This document shows positions 10,991 through 21,254 of a DNA stretch of 64,000 bases, one piece after another. Source of the DNA: Diphasiastrum complanatum (lineage: Eukaryota; Streptophyta; Lycopodiopsida; Lycopodiales; Lycopodiaceae); contig CM055093.1 in NCBI GenBank assembly GCA_029204225.1, positions 1,983,804 through 2,047,803 of the forward strand, written 5' to 3'. The number at the start of each line of letters is the position of its first letter. Position 1 is the first letter of the stretch. The translations under genes and the position numbers were made by a program. Under the pieces are notes generated by a model, which searched no databases, was not told the origin of the DNA, and saw nothing but the letters and a program-made list of their open reading frames with translations.

Positions 10991-13540
10991 AAAATTGGAT
11001 GGACATTATGCTCCTTGAGGTGGTCCCAAAATACAAAGGACACCTGAGCACAAGGCATTACGGCCTCGCATAGTTATCTAATGTACCCACTATGCACCAA
11101 ATGGTTATCCATGTGAATCATTATGCAATCTTGTGGCATTTTAGTCTTTGTTAACAAATTTGTAACCGATGTGTCTTCACACAATTTAAATGTACTCCCT
11201 CATTTATTGCTTGATGATTGACAAAACTATGAGGCTTGTAGGAATTTGGTGAATAATTGAAACATTTTTTGCCCACATTTAAAACTTGAAAGTCCTTGGA
11301 CATAAGTTGTTGGTAGCCAAGGTACCTAGCACAAAGGTTCCTATGAGGTTAGATCTTAATGTTGCGACATAACACCAAGATTAGGGCTCTAAGAAATTTT
11401 TTTTATTCTTTGAGCAAGCATATAGTGTGAGTCATAAATCTTATTATTAAAGAGTTGTAATAAAACTTTTCCAACTCAGGGCTCTTGGTTGCATTAGGTA
11501 GAGGACAAACAAATGTCAAATTAGTTTGATTAACGGAGAATAGCAAGGAGCTTGATGTACTATAGATGCTAGAGTGGCAAAGGGTGATTATCCAAGCTTG
11601 GTGTTCTAAGGACAAGAAGTGGAAGCCTAGATAAACACTTGAGCCAGTACCCGTGTCATCTCTCTCAAACTATGTTTATTGCCACGAGGGGTTGGAAAAA
11701 CATGCTACACTAGAACTTCTACATGAGTTTCACTAGCGAAGGCCAGATTATACGTGTTTATGTAAGCATCTCACTATTATATGTACCTATCTATTTCATG
11801 GTGGTGAACACAAGAAGCTATAACATACTACTGGGGATTGTTGTCTACTAAAAGTGTGCTACACCCTTTTGGATTATTGGGCTAAATAACATGTTCTAAG
11901 ATCGTGGACTTTTATGGTCAAAGATTGTTGGCTATGAAACTCTAATTTGTGATCGAAATTAAGTCACTCAACTAAGGGGGATTAGGTTTTTTCTAATTGG
12001 ACCCGTGAGACTTGAGAATGAAGTTACATATGAATTTGAAAAAGAGAAAGAACAGTTTCTTGCTAAAGATTCAAGAGAAAGGAGGCAACCTCTTGGAACA
12101 TTCTACATCTATGAATACAGCTCATTTGTAAGAATGGGGTGGGGGATAAAACATTTCATGAGAGAAACGAGTGATTGGCCTACTAACTCCAAGAGATTGT
12201 TGGTGAAAGATCTTCCTTTGCTGAGATTTGTTAGCAATTAGTGTATGTAGCAGCCCTTTATCAACGTGTTTCGTCTAGTTCAAAAGAGGCATCATCTATA
12301 GTAGGTCACTGGACATTCGTAGCTAGGAGGTGAGAAGGTTTTCACTCCGTTTCGTTTGATTCTACATTATTCTTTACTTTTGTTGTGCAAAACCAATCAA
12401 GTAAGAACTTTCTACCATAGGGACTCAACAACGTGGGAAGCATTACTCTATACAAATGGAAGTTTCATGAGGATAACATTAGAACCAAGTTATGGTCTTA
12501 AAAGACTCCCTTTGCTAGAAGTTGAGCAAGTAATCAAATCATTTGAAAGAAGAAGTCATTGATACAGTGAAAATGCAAGTCATCAAGAATGAAAAGGTAC
12601 ACAATAGGTGGTCAACAATGTTGAGGATTGGTGGGGAAGATGACAAGGTCCTCGATGGTATATGAAGTCATGGAATCTGAGCTAGTGGAGAATGAATACA
12701 ATGAGAAAGGAGAGAAAGGTGGTTTTCAAGATTGGAACGTGAGATTGGATCCTTTCATGTTAAGATGCAGAAGGGAGAAATCAACAAATCTACTGTTGTG
12801 ATCACACAAGTGCTTGATATAAATGGCTTGTAGGTCCATTTGTTTTTTAGAATAAGGAGAAATAATTTGGGTGCTTCCAACGAATGGTCAATTGATTGTT
12901 ATAAAATAAGATTTCCAATAAATCTAAGACTATTATTGACAACTTTCATGTGAAATGGCCAGCAATGGAAAAAACACCTTGAAGCAATGGAGAAACTTCC
13001 CACCCAATCAAATGTTGAAAATTTAAGCTAGACTTTGTCATATGCAAATTTAACTAGGAGAAATTGATTTCTTAGGTTTTTAACTGAGTAGAAAGGGATT
13101 GTTGCCCTAGCCAAGGACAAGAAAGCGAACAATATACTAATGTTATAGAAAAGAACTCATTTATGTCTATTTTTTGGAATGGCAAGATGTTAACAAAATT
13201 AGATAGTACAAATGCAAATGTATACTTGGATAAGGTACAGGTGACGATAATGAAAGATTAGTCATCAAGCTTCAAGCTTTTGTTGAAAGGTTGAGCCAAC
13301 TCATATATTTCCAATCCTTGGGGATGTTATTTAATAGAATAAAATTAGAAATTCAACAAACCGTGCTCAAGAAGTCATTCGATTTGCATTGCATCCATGT
13401 CTAGTACCAAGGACTTGGAATAATACTTGACATAACTATTTGGCATTCCAATGTCGAGATTGTTAGTTACGCCTAAAAATTTCATTCAAGGCCAGATATG
13501 TGATTAAGAATCTTGAGAGGGCCTAGGCACTCCAATTCTG
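10991..13540. other. No recognised gene
   Basis: AT-rich. Short open frames near 12005-12240 and 12356-12560 have no recognisable domain. 12960-13400 has a faint retroelement feel (HLEAMEKLPT) but no diagnostic motif. Confidence 0.4.
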
Positions 13541-14248
13541 ACATGTGGATCAGTTCATGGTGTTTGATCGATGTATGCATGGTGAAGAGTATCAATAGTA
13601 ACTCTAGTTGGAGTTAGGGGTGTATTAGGGTTGTATGGCACATGCATCTCTTGGGATCTATATCTACCCTACAAAAACTAGCCCTCCTACACTTCAGGTT
13701 TCAGTTGTTGGTTACCAATTTTTTCTCCTTATTAGCATTTTCACATTGTGGTTCAAAGGAAAAGCTTGGGTGATTTGATCTCTAACTTCTACTTCATTGG
13801 GTGGTTCGGCTTCGTGATCATTTCTTTTGGTGCTTTGTAGTAGGATCTATAGGATCTACAAGTGTTGATTTTCTCGATGGTATTAGAGTTGTGCTTGCAT
13901 CGATCAAAAGGTGGAGTTAGTATCACTTTCTCCTAGATTTTTTATTTTTGATAGTTCTTCATAGTTGTTCTTTAATTTGTTTTTTTCTTGGTGATGGATT
14001 CAACCTCCAAGTAAGTGGTTTCTCATATTTTCATTCACTCCATGGTTATAAATCAATCATATGGATTTATCTCATAGCTATATTAGTATATTGTTCCATT
14101 TTTGCAAATGAAATTTTATTAGTATTCAGAATTTTGCTTTGATTATCTTATAATGTTTGATATGTTGGTGATTTTGATGAGTTTACTCATGTTTGGAGAG
14201 TCATTACACAATGATTATATGATTGCATGCCAATTACGTCGTCAATTC
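13541..14248 (+). other. Possible LTR-element leader with PBS-like TGGTATTAGAG
   Basis: TGGTATTAGAG near 13879 resembles a degenerate initiator tRNA-Met primer-binding site, which would make the sequence left of it an LTR end. No partner LTR or coding region in the same orientation was found before element B starts at 14249. Confidence 0.2.
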
Positions 14249-15084
14249 TGTAAAAAATATCACTTCCAACTTGATGTACTTGGTTAATCTTGAGATAATT
14301 GATCATGATAAGATCTCACACGTGTGGAGCCTGTTCCCACGTGTGAAAGGATGTACATAACTTACTTTTATAAAGTTAGATTGATTTTAGTTAGATCTAC
14401 ACAAGTGTAAAATTGACCGTTGTGTAGAATCTACGAAAGAATCATTTTGGTCAAACTTTATGTAAATAGATTGCACTTCCATGTGAATGAGTTATTACTC
14501 ACACATTGCCATTCACACGTGGATAAGATTGTATATGATAAGATAGAGAGATTCCATTAAATCCTATTTTATAGGGAATATTCCTATAATTGTGGAAGAT
14601 TAGCTTTTTTGTTTCTAGCTAATGAGAATAGTCAACTTTGGTAAAGGAGCATATATGGCTCCCATTAGTGGATCTAGATGACTAGGCACTCTTCACACAT
14701 GTGAAGGCTTGCTGGACAGTACAAAGCTCGTTGATGTACTTGATCTATAAAGAGATCAACCAAATCAATGAGAAGTTGATGTGACATTGGCAATTTCTAG
14801 TTTTCCTTGTAATTTCCACATTTGTCTTGAGTTTTGATGATTTTTGTATGCTTAAGTACTTTACTCTCTGTTTACAGTCCGTACTGGTACTGTCCTCCAC
14901 ACGTGTGAGGCCGCTCTTCATAGTTTTTAATCATTTGATCTATTGCTCTTGCTAAAATCATTGTGTAATGCATCTAGATCAAGATCTAACTCATAGAACT
15001 TGATAGATCATTGGATTAATAAATCAATAACTCTTAATGATTGTTTTGTACAAGCATACTTGTCCCTTTTTCTAGAAATTGACA
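14249..15084 (+). repeat. Element B 5' LTR
   Basis: Starts TGTAAAAAATATCAC and ends AAATTGACA immediately before the PBS, giving TG...CA termini and 836 bp. It contains four CACGTG (G-box) cores, at about 14319-14324, 14338-14343, 14516-14521 and 14900-14905. Two of these sit inside the perfect palindrome CACACGTGTG (14317-14326 and 14898-14907). Confidence 0.85.
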
Positions 15085-15097
15085 TGGTATCATAGCC
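15085..15097 (+). other. Primer-binding site (initiator tRNA-Met type)
   Basis: TGGTATCATAGCC abuts the 5' LTR end directly. It differs from the usual TGGTATCAGAGC by one base. Confidence 0.8.
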
Positions 15098-15579
15098 AAG
15101 TCTAAGAGTGATCTAACAATTAATAAATCTTGTGAAATCATTGACAATGTGTTGTTTTTGAACTTTACTTGAGTGGGCGAGTTCAACGAGAGAGGTACCT
15201 TCAATATTTTTGGTCAAGATTGATTTGTGGGCTGTTGATGTACTTTCCACACGTGTGAAACTATACAAAAACTTTCAAATCAACTTCCTTTAGTGTTTTT
15301 GGTTTAAAAATGTGCATACTAGTCCAAAATTCAAGGTTTTTGGTGCATTGTCTAGATCTAGGTTCAATCCATTGAATGCTAATGATCAAATAGGGATTTG
15401 AGTCATTGAAGGAATTATTTTTGAAGCATTAAATCAGATCTTTAAGGCTGATTTGTTCAGATCTTGTGTGTGTGAAATATCAAGCAAAATAGTGCTAGAA
15501 TAAATTTTGTGAAGGAGTGATTTGCTAGGATTTTTGAGTGGATCATTATCTTTGTGCATCTCATAGGCAATCATTCATA

Positions 15580-16420
15580 ATGTCATCCATTGGTGGATTT
15601 TTGTTAGAATCTAGTGAGAGGCTAACTTCCAAAAAGTATTCCATTTGGAAAGTGAAGATGGAATCACTATTTGTGATCCATGGCCTCTATGACATTGTTC
15701 TTGGAGTTGAGGAAGAGCCTCAAGCAGCCCAAGAACAATTGAAATACAAGAAGAGGGCTAGATTGGCCCTATGTTGTCTAAAGATGAATGTAGGCAATGA
15801 CCTCTTGAAAGAGGTGGCTTCTTGTGCCTCATCAAAAGAGGCTTGGGATTCATTGAAGAGTATCTATGAATCCAACAACACTTCAAGAATGCTTATGCTA
15901 AGAAATTTGATTTTGCAAAGCATGAGAGGAAGAATATGTGCTTAGAATTAAGTCACTAAACAAAGAGTTAGCTCCTATTGGTGACAAAATTCATGATAAT
16001 GAACTTGTTCAAGTAATCCTAAATGGACTTGGAGATGAATACTCCAATTGGGTCCAAAGTTTTGCCATTCAAGAGAGCCTACCCTCTATTGAACATAGTG
16101 TGCTTGTGGCCGAGGAAAGTAGAGTTCTACATGTAAAGACTAGGATGAGTTCCTTATCTTTACAAGATGGAGATGAGAAGGCCAACTTCTCATTAAAAGG
16201 CAAGAAGAAGACCAATGCATCCATGAAGATCCAAGGCAAGGAGGCCAAGGTGGAGGATCAAGCATCAAGTTCATGGAAGAGAGACAAATCCAAACTCAAA
16301 TGCTTCTTTTGTGGGAAGAAGGGGCATATAGTATTCGAATGCTACAAGAAGCAAAGGGCACAAGAAGAGAGCCAACAAGGGAACCTTGCACATGAAGAGG
16401 AGGAAGATGAGGAAATCTAA
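15580..16420 (+). pseudogene. Element B gag with CCHC zinc knuckle (one frameshift)
   Basis: The first part starts at the ATG at 15580 (MSSIGGFLLESSERL), which matches the start of element D's gag; an in-frame upstream ATG at 15538 lacks that match. It runs through the UBN2-like Copia gag region (SIWKVKMESL, RARLALCCLKMNVGNDLL, EAWDSLKSIYE) to a break near 15930. After the frameshift, 15938-16420 continues with VLRIKSLNKELAPI and LVQVILNGLGDEYSNWVQSF, ending in the nucleocapsid zinc knuckle CFFCGKKGHIVFEC (CX2CX4HX4C) and an acidic tail. Gag would build the cytoplasmic particle that packages element RNA. Only one visible lesion, so decay is recent to moderate. Confidence 0.8.
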
Positions 16421-16423
16421 TCT

Positions 16424-17053
16424 TTGATGGCATCTACATCCACATCAACAAGCAAGAAAGATTCTAGTGAGGCATGGTGGATTGATAGTGGGGCAAGCTC
16501 CCACATGACATTTCTAAGGGATTCTTACTCAACTCTACACTCTTATAATGATGCTAGAAAGTTTATCTTTACATCAAGTAATCAAGAATGCAGAATAGAT
16601 GGTATTGGTACCATTCTCTTATGTCTTGGATCTACCAAAAGGATAGATCTAAAAAATGTGCTTTATGTTCCATCAATCACTAGGAATTTGCTAAGTGTTG
16701 GACAACTAGTGGATAATGGATTAGATGTTCACTTCAAGCATGGAGTTTGTTCCATATTGAAAAATGATGTATGCATAGCAAGAGGATTTAAGCAAGGAAG
16801 ATTGTTTAAATTAGATGCTAATGTTGCCATTAAAAAGGAGATTATGGCAAAGGAGGAAATCATTCATTCAAATGCACATTTCTTGTCTCTTGTATCATAT
16901 GGTGATGCTAGGATGTATCTCTTATCAAAAGTTGATTGTGGGATCTTGAGATCCATTTTCTTTGTTTACATTCCTTTGCAAATAAGGAATGAGGAGAATC
17001 TCAATCAAGAGGATGATGGTAGGATCTCCATATCTACCTACAATCCAAGGTGA
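16424..17053 (+). CDS. Element B protease-region ORF (retropepsin)
   Basis: The open frame begins three bases after the gag stop. It contains the Copia retropepsin motif WWIDSGASSHMT (catalytic Asp in DSG) and the conserved downstream block NVLYVPSITRNLLSVGQLVD. After residue about 130 the expected GAG-preintegrase and integrase (H2C2 and DDE) are missing; instead the frame reads unrelated residues to its stop. Length 209 residues. The protease part looks intact. It may be expressed as part of a gag-pro unit, or only be a relic; the sequence alone does not say. Confidence 0.75.
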   Translation: MMASTSTSTSKKDSSEAWWIDSGASSHMTFLRDSYSTLHSYNDARKFIFTSSNQECRIDGIGTILLCLGSTKRIDLKNVLYVPSITRNLLSVGQLVDNGLDVHFKHGVCSILKNDVCIARGFKQGRLFKLDANVAIKKEIMAKEEIIHSNAHFLSLVSYGDARMYLLSKVDCGILRSIFFVYIPLQIRNEENLNQEDDGRISISTYNPR

Positions 17054-17522
17054 TGATAAAGATTGGCTAAAGCTTGAGGAGGAGTCTTCTCAACTAATGC
17101 TTCCATGGAGATTCTCAAAGGACAAGGCAGAGTCAATGAGGCTCACATTTCATGAGGAAGAGAATCAAAATTCAGGTGGTACACACTTCTATACATCCAT
17201 GCTTGTTTCTCATATGATCTTTGATAAGACATTTTGCTTTGATGAGATCTTTGCATCTCAAGGCTGTAATGAAGTAATACTAGATGAGCATGAAGCCTTT
17301 TTTGATGACATATCTAGTATTCTCAATAGTTTGAAACTGATCTTAAATCAATTAGAAATCAATTTGTCATCTTATCAAATGTATTCTCTTGAATCTAATA
17401 AGAGCAAGAATGATTTGTTCATTCAAATTGTCAATAGTTGTGTTTTCTCATTTGTCGAGGGAATGTGTAAACTTCTTATGAGATCAAGTGACTCATCCTC
17501 AAAAGGACACTTGTATCCATAA
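16989..17522 (+). CDS. Unidentified 177-residue ORF inside element B
   Basis: The open frame overlaps the end of the protease ORF in another frame and fills much of the space where pol would be. The protein is hydrophilic with several Ser/Asp/Glu-rich stretches (KLEEESSQLM, HEAFFDDISSILNSLKLILN). I recognise no domain, catalytic motif or membrane segment. It could be captured host sequence, a remnant of a lineage-specific extra ORF, or chance. Preservation of such a long frame in AT-rich DNA is mildly suggestive. Confidence 0.35.
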   Translation: MRRISIKRMMVGSPYLPTIQGDDKDWLKLEEESSQLMLPWRFSKDKAESMRLTFHEEENQNSGGTHFYTSMLVSHMIFDKTFCFDEIFASQGCNEVILDEHEAFFDDISSILNSLKLILNQLEINLSSYQMYSLESNKSKNDLFIQIVNSCVFSFVEGMCKLLMRSSDSSSKGHLYP

Positions 17523-17997
17523 GCAAGTAAGTAGCCTCAATGAATTCAAGATCTATTTTGATTACAAGATTAAGACAATCATGCAAAAAAAATTTGCTTT
17601 GTAGTCAAACTAGTATGCAAAATCTTGGTAATCTACACATGTATCTATCTCAAGGTCTTGTTTTTCATAGCCATTATGAGGCATGGAAGCCTCGGATTTC
17701 CTTCATGAAAAACTAGCTACATTCTAGGAGGAGGAGCTTGCAAGTCAAATATCTTCTTCAAGCTTGGAAGGAATCAAAGGCAAGAAAGCTAGGATGGTGG
17801 AATGTGATTTAAGAAGATTGGCAATGGATTTCCATCAAAGAAGTTTTATCATGGTTGTGGTAGTGTGACTACAACACATAGCATTGGCTGGTTCTACATC
17901 AAATCCATGTCAAAGGATCCACTTGAGAAGCTAACATTAGCTTCTTAAGTTTTTTATAGAAGTACCATAGATTTACCAAGTTAGAAGTGAGGAGGAG
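17523..17997 (+). other. Element B non-coding 3' internal region with polypurine tract
   Basis: No long frame. Purine-rich patches, with the final GAGGAGGAG directly before the 3' LTR as the likely plus-strand primer. Confidence 0.6.
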
Positions 17998-18764
17998 TAT
18001 TAAAAATGTCATTTCCAACTTGATGTACTTGGTTTATCTTGAGATAATTGATCGTGATAGGATCTCACATGTGTGGAGCCTGTTCCCACATGTGAAAGAA
18101 TGTACATAACTTACTTTTATAAAGTTAGATTGATTTTAATTAGATCTACACGAGTGTGAAATTGATCTTTGAGTATAATCTAGAGAAAAGTCATTTTGGT
18201 CAAGCTTTATGTAAATAGATTGCACTTCTATGTGAATGAGTTATTACTCACACATGTCAAGATGCCATTCACACATGTGGATAAGATTGTAAATGATAAG
18301 ATAGAGAGATTCTATTAAATCCTATTTTATAGAGAATATTCCTATAATTGTGGAAGACTAGCTTTTTTGTTTCTAACTAATGAGAACAGTCAACTTTGGG
18401 AAATGAGCATATATGGCTCCCATTGGTGGATCTGGATGACTAGGCACTCTTCACAAGTGTGAAGGCTTGTTGGACAGTACCCAGCTCGTGGATGTACTTG
18501 TTCTATAAAGAGATCAACCAAATCAATGAGAAGTTGATGTGACATTGGCAATTTCTAGTTTTCCTTGTAATTTCCACATTTGTCTTGAGTTTTGATGATT
18601 GGAATGCTTTTGTATGCTTAAGTACTTTACTCTCTATTTAAAATCCGTATTGGTAATATCCTCCACACATGTGAGGTCGCTCTTCATAGTTTTTAATCAT
18701 TTGATCTATTGCTCTTGCTAAAATCATTGTGTAATGCATCTAGATCAAGATCTAACTCATAGAT
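17998..18764 (+). repeat. Element B 3' LTR, truncated
   Basis: Aligns with the 5' LTR from its first base (TATTAAAAATGTCAT versus TGTAAAAAATATCAC) to GATCTAACTCATAG, then stops. All four positions that are CACGTG in the 5' LTR read CACATG or CATGTG here. Confidence 0.85.
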
Positions 18765-19437
18765 CCATATGCTGTAGGACCTGCTCATCAGTCAACTCAG
18801 TCTCCTTGTTGTAGGTAAAAGCATGTTGCCAAGGGACTAAATCATCGTCCATAGGGTTCTCAATCGTTCTACTGACAGCCATGCTACGTTGATCATATTC
18901 ACCTCGAAAGTGATTGGTGTGTTCAAGGTATAGCACTTGGGTGAAGATGTGTTGGGTTCTGGATCTGAATCTGGTTGACAAGCATGCCCAGCCATACAGT
19001 CAACGGTTGCCAATGCATCCGTCCATCTCACAATATCCGTTTCAGAGTCGTTTAATGACCTTCCCTGGCTTGCCTTGGGCGATCAATTATGTGATCAGTG
19101 GTGGACGATCCGTCATCAACTTTTGGTGTAATTGGTTTCACCGCCCATGTGGTTGGATCGACCTTTACAACCTGCTCTTTATTTTTGAAAGTGAGTTTTC
19201 CAGTTTTCCAGTTGTGAATCACTTGCATGATCGTCAACCAAGGTCTTCCTAGTAAAATGCGGTAGGCAGAAGGGGACTCTGGTATGTCCATCACCACAAA
19301 AGTGCTTACAAACTGCATTCCCGCTATTTTCACCGAGATGGCGTCAATTATACCCTTTGGCTTTACACTGGATTGATCAGCTAGCTTGATGGCAAATTTT
19401 GCTGGCTCCAATCCTTGCAAACTCCATTTCTGATGAT
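18765..19437 (-). pseudogene. Ty3/gypsy retropepsin-region fragment
   Basis: The minus-strand frame 19420-19052 reads KPKGIIDAISVKIAGMQF then VVMDIPESPSAYRILLGRPW and TIMQVIHNWKTGKLTFK. This is the C-terminal half of a gypsy aspartic protease (hallmark LLGRPWL followed by W and a beta strand). Downstream frames to 18757 (DDDLVPWQHAFTY) look like the linker toward reverse transcriptase. The N-terminal DSG half is missing. It sits head-to-head with the plus-strand gypsy patch that follows and abuts the truncated LTR of element B. Confidence 0.7.
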
Positions 19438-20110
19438 TTCTTTAAGGGATCATCGTTTGAAGATGCAGACAATTATTTGTCCAGTTTGAATCTATTACTA
19501 TAGCAAATAAAGAACATAGAGATGAGGACAAAGTTAGAATTTTGCCAGGTCTCCTACAAAAGTAGACTAGGATTTGGTTTAGTCAATTAGTACTGGAAAC
19601 ATTTAATACTTGGAATGCCTTAAAAGCAGCATTCCTTAAACAGTTTAGGGAGATAGGATACTCCACTAGATTGTTGGCACGACTTAATTCTGTTGAGAAA
19701 AAGCTAAAGGAATTGCTTAGAAAGTATACTTGTAGAGTTAAGAATTTAATAGGAAAATTAGGAGCCCAGTATCCGGTTCCTATGCAAAACGAATGGTTCT
19801 TGGGTGGCTTGCCTAAGAAAATCGATCGTTATTGTCGACAAGGATTGATGACCTCTTTGGAAGATGTCATTGCCTCTACTGAAAATTACGAAACTTCTCA
19901 AATTTCCCAAGATGGAGGAATGAGAGAAAAAATAGTAAAAAGCATAAATCGAAACGTAAAAAAGAATCTAAATCATCTATTGAGTCTGAATCAAAATCCG
20001 ATTCAGCAGATGAAAAAGAGTCTTCAGATTATTCATCTTATTCTTCTTCATCAGAAGAAGAATCTTTTTATAGGAAATCAAAGAGTAGGAATTCAGATAG
20101 AAAGAAGAGA
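19438..20110 (+). pseudogene. Ty3/gypsy gag (retrotrans_gag-like) remnant, element C
   Basis: Across frames the reading gives ALKAAFLKQFREIGYSTRLL then RYTCRVKNLIGKLGAQYPVP, EWFLGGLPKKIDRY and SLEDVIASTENYETS. This is the conserved helical core of gypsy capsid/gag. Early stops occur at about 19490-19620. The longest open piece is 19671-20141. It continues into the zinc-knuckle ORF with a shift near 20110. Confidence 0.7.
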
Positions 20111-20947
20111 ATGGAAAAATCCAAAAAGATGGATCCATTAAGGAAGAGTGTTGAGATATTAGCAAAAGAAATGAGTGATTTAAAAGTCCAGATGTCTGAC
20201 ATTAAAGCCAAATGGAAGAAAGCGAAGCTTAACGCCAATGTTTGGTGTACTGCTTGTGGGAAGGAAGGTCATTCTAAGACTAACTATCCCAGTTTACAAA
20301 CTAACTATTTAGAAGATAAATTATTCCTCTATCCGGTTAATAATCATGAGGAGGTAGCTTATACTACAACTCCTTCTAACCAAAAGAACATTATACCAAA
20401 ACCACGTACCGGTCAACAGTACACCATTTTGCGTAGAGGAGGGACAAGAGATTCCACTCCTCTACCCAAAGTAAGGAGTTCATGCTACAATTGCGGAGCC
20501 TCGGGTCACTATTCGCCTGATTGCCCTAAACCTAAGAGGTCAGTAGGATATGTGCCTGATTTCCCTGAACCTAAGAGGTCAGTAGGATATGTGACGCTCT
20601 GTGCTAACTGTAAAGGAGAAGGGCATGTCACTGCTGAATGTCCTCAGCCACAACAACCGTGGTCTAAACTGAGGTTTGTAAACTCGCCTAGAGAAGATGA
20701 GCTTTGGCCATCTAAAACTAACACTGACATGGTAGTCCAAAGGATAGAAGTAGAGTCCGAATTACAAAATCAAGACCATCAATGGCCTGATTTAGATGAA
20801 GAGATAAATAAAGTAACTACTAGAAGTAGTAAAGATTCTTCAACTCTTAAAGATAAAAAGAAAAACAAAGAAAATGAAATCCGCGAAAAATGCAAAAAAC
20901 ATGACAGAAAAAGCGAAAGTCGCAAAACAGCCAGTAGAAATTTCTGA
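20111..20947 (+). CDS. Element C nucleocapsid ORF with three zinc knuckles
   Basis: A 278-codon open frame. A basic, coiled-coil-like start (residues 1-35) is followed by three CCHC-type knuckles: CTACGKEGHSKTNY near 20247-20290 (final Cys replaced by Tyr), CYNCGASGHYSPDC at 20483-20524 and CANCKGEGHVTAEC at 20600-20641. Between the second and third lies a 39-bp direct duplication (20516-20554, 20555-20593) that repeats PxFP/CPxPKRSVGYV and keeps the frame. The C-terminus is Lys-rich. Three knuckles in one nucleocapsid is more than the one or two typical of plant LTR elements. The overlapping frame 20874-21176 carries the next linker, implying a shift near 20940. Confidence 0.7.
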   Translation: MEKSKKMDPLRKSVEILAKEMSDLKVQMSDIKAKWKKAKLNANVWCTACGKEGHSKTNYPSLQTNYLEDKLFLYPVNNHEEVAYTTTPSNQKNIIPKPRTGQQYTILRRGGTRDSTPLPKVRSSCYNCGASGHYSPDCPKPKRSVGYVPDFPEPKRSVGYVTLCANCKGEGHVTAECPQPQQPWSKLRFVNSPREDELWPSKTNTDMVVQRIEVESELQNQDHQWPDLDEEINKVTTRSSKDSSTLKDKKKNKENEIREKCKKHDRKSESRKTASRNF

Positions 20948-21176
20948 TAGTAAAGAATTAGGCCTTGATAGGCCTACTGAAAAATATTATGATGTTGATA
21001 TTAGTTCGGAAGCTAAAAAGCTTTTAGTTGAAGAAACCAGGAAAGTTAAAAAAGTAACATTCTCAGATCCAGTTATAAGTAGTGAGATACCTAGATATCT
21101 ATCGTCACTTAGACATCGTTCATATGATATAGTGGAAGACCTTGTCTCTAAAATGCCCAATATAACTTTTGAATAG
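20874..21176 (+). pseudogene. Element C linker region between nucleocapsid and protease
   Basis: The 100-codon frame contains DRPTEKYYDVDISSEAKKLL and PRYLSSLRHRSYDIVEDL, typical of the spacer before a gypsy protease. Ends at a TAG; the protease resumes at about 21255-21342. No catalytic residues. Confidence 0.45.
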
Positions 21177-21254
21177 TTATTAGAGGATAATCAGTATCAT
21201 AGGAAAGAAAATAAGCAATTTTTGCAAAGGAAAAAGAAAAGAAATGCGAAGTAA

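Larger units (their letters stand above)
14249..18764 (+). mobile_element. Copia-type LTR element B, gag-protease only, 3' LTR truncated
   Basis: Long direct repeats at 14249-15084 and 17998-18764 flank a PBS, a gag region, a retropepsin and an unidentified reading frame. Integrase, reverse transcriptase and RNase H are absent from the roughly 2.9-kb interior. Its gag and protease resemble element D at 24.4 kb (shared SIWKxxMES and DIVLGVEEEPQA), so B is probably a non-autonomous relative of D's family. The 3' LTR lacks about its last 75 bp, and gypsy sequence follows directly, so no target-site duplication can be checked. A candidate polypurine tract, GAGGAGGAG, ends at 17997. Confidence 0.8.

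Noticed and set aside
10524-11058. Several overlapping 70-160-codon frames on both strands
   Set aside because: All run through GC-rich hairpins, T-runs and the minisatellite; no domain, and frames conflict with each other.
15085-15097. Possible tRNA gene fragments at TGGTATCAGAGC-like sites
   Set aside because: Only 12-13 bases match the tRNA 3' end and each abuts an LTR edge; these are primer-binding sites.
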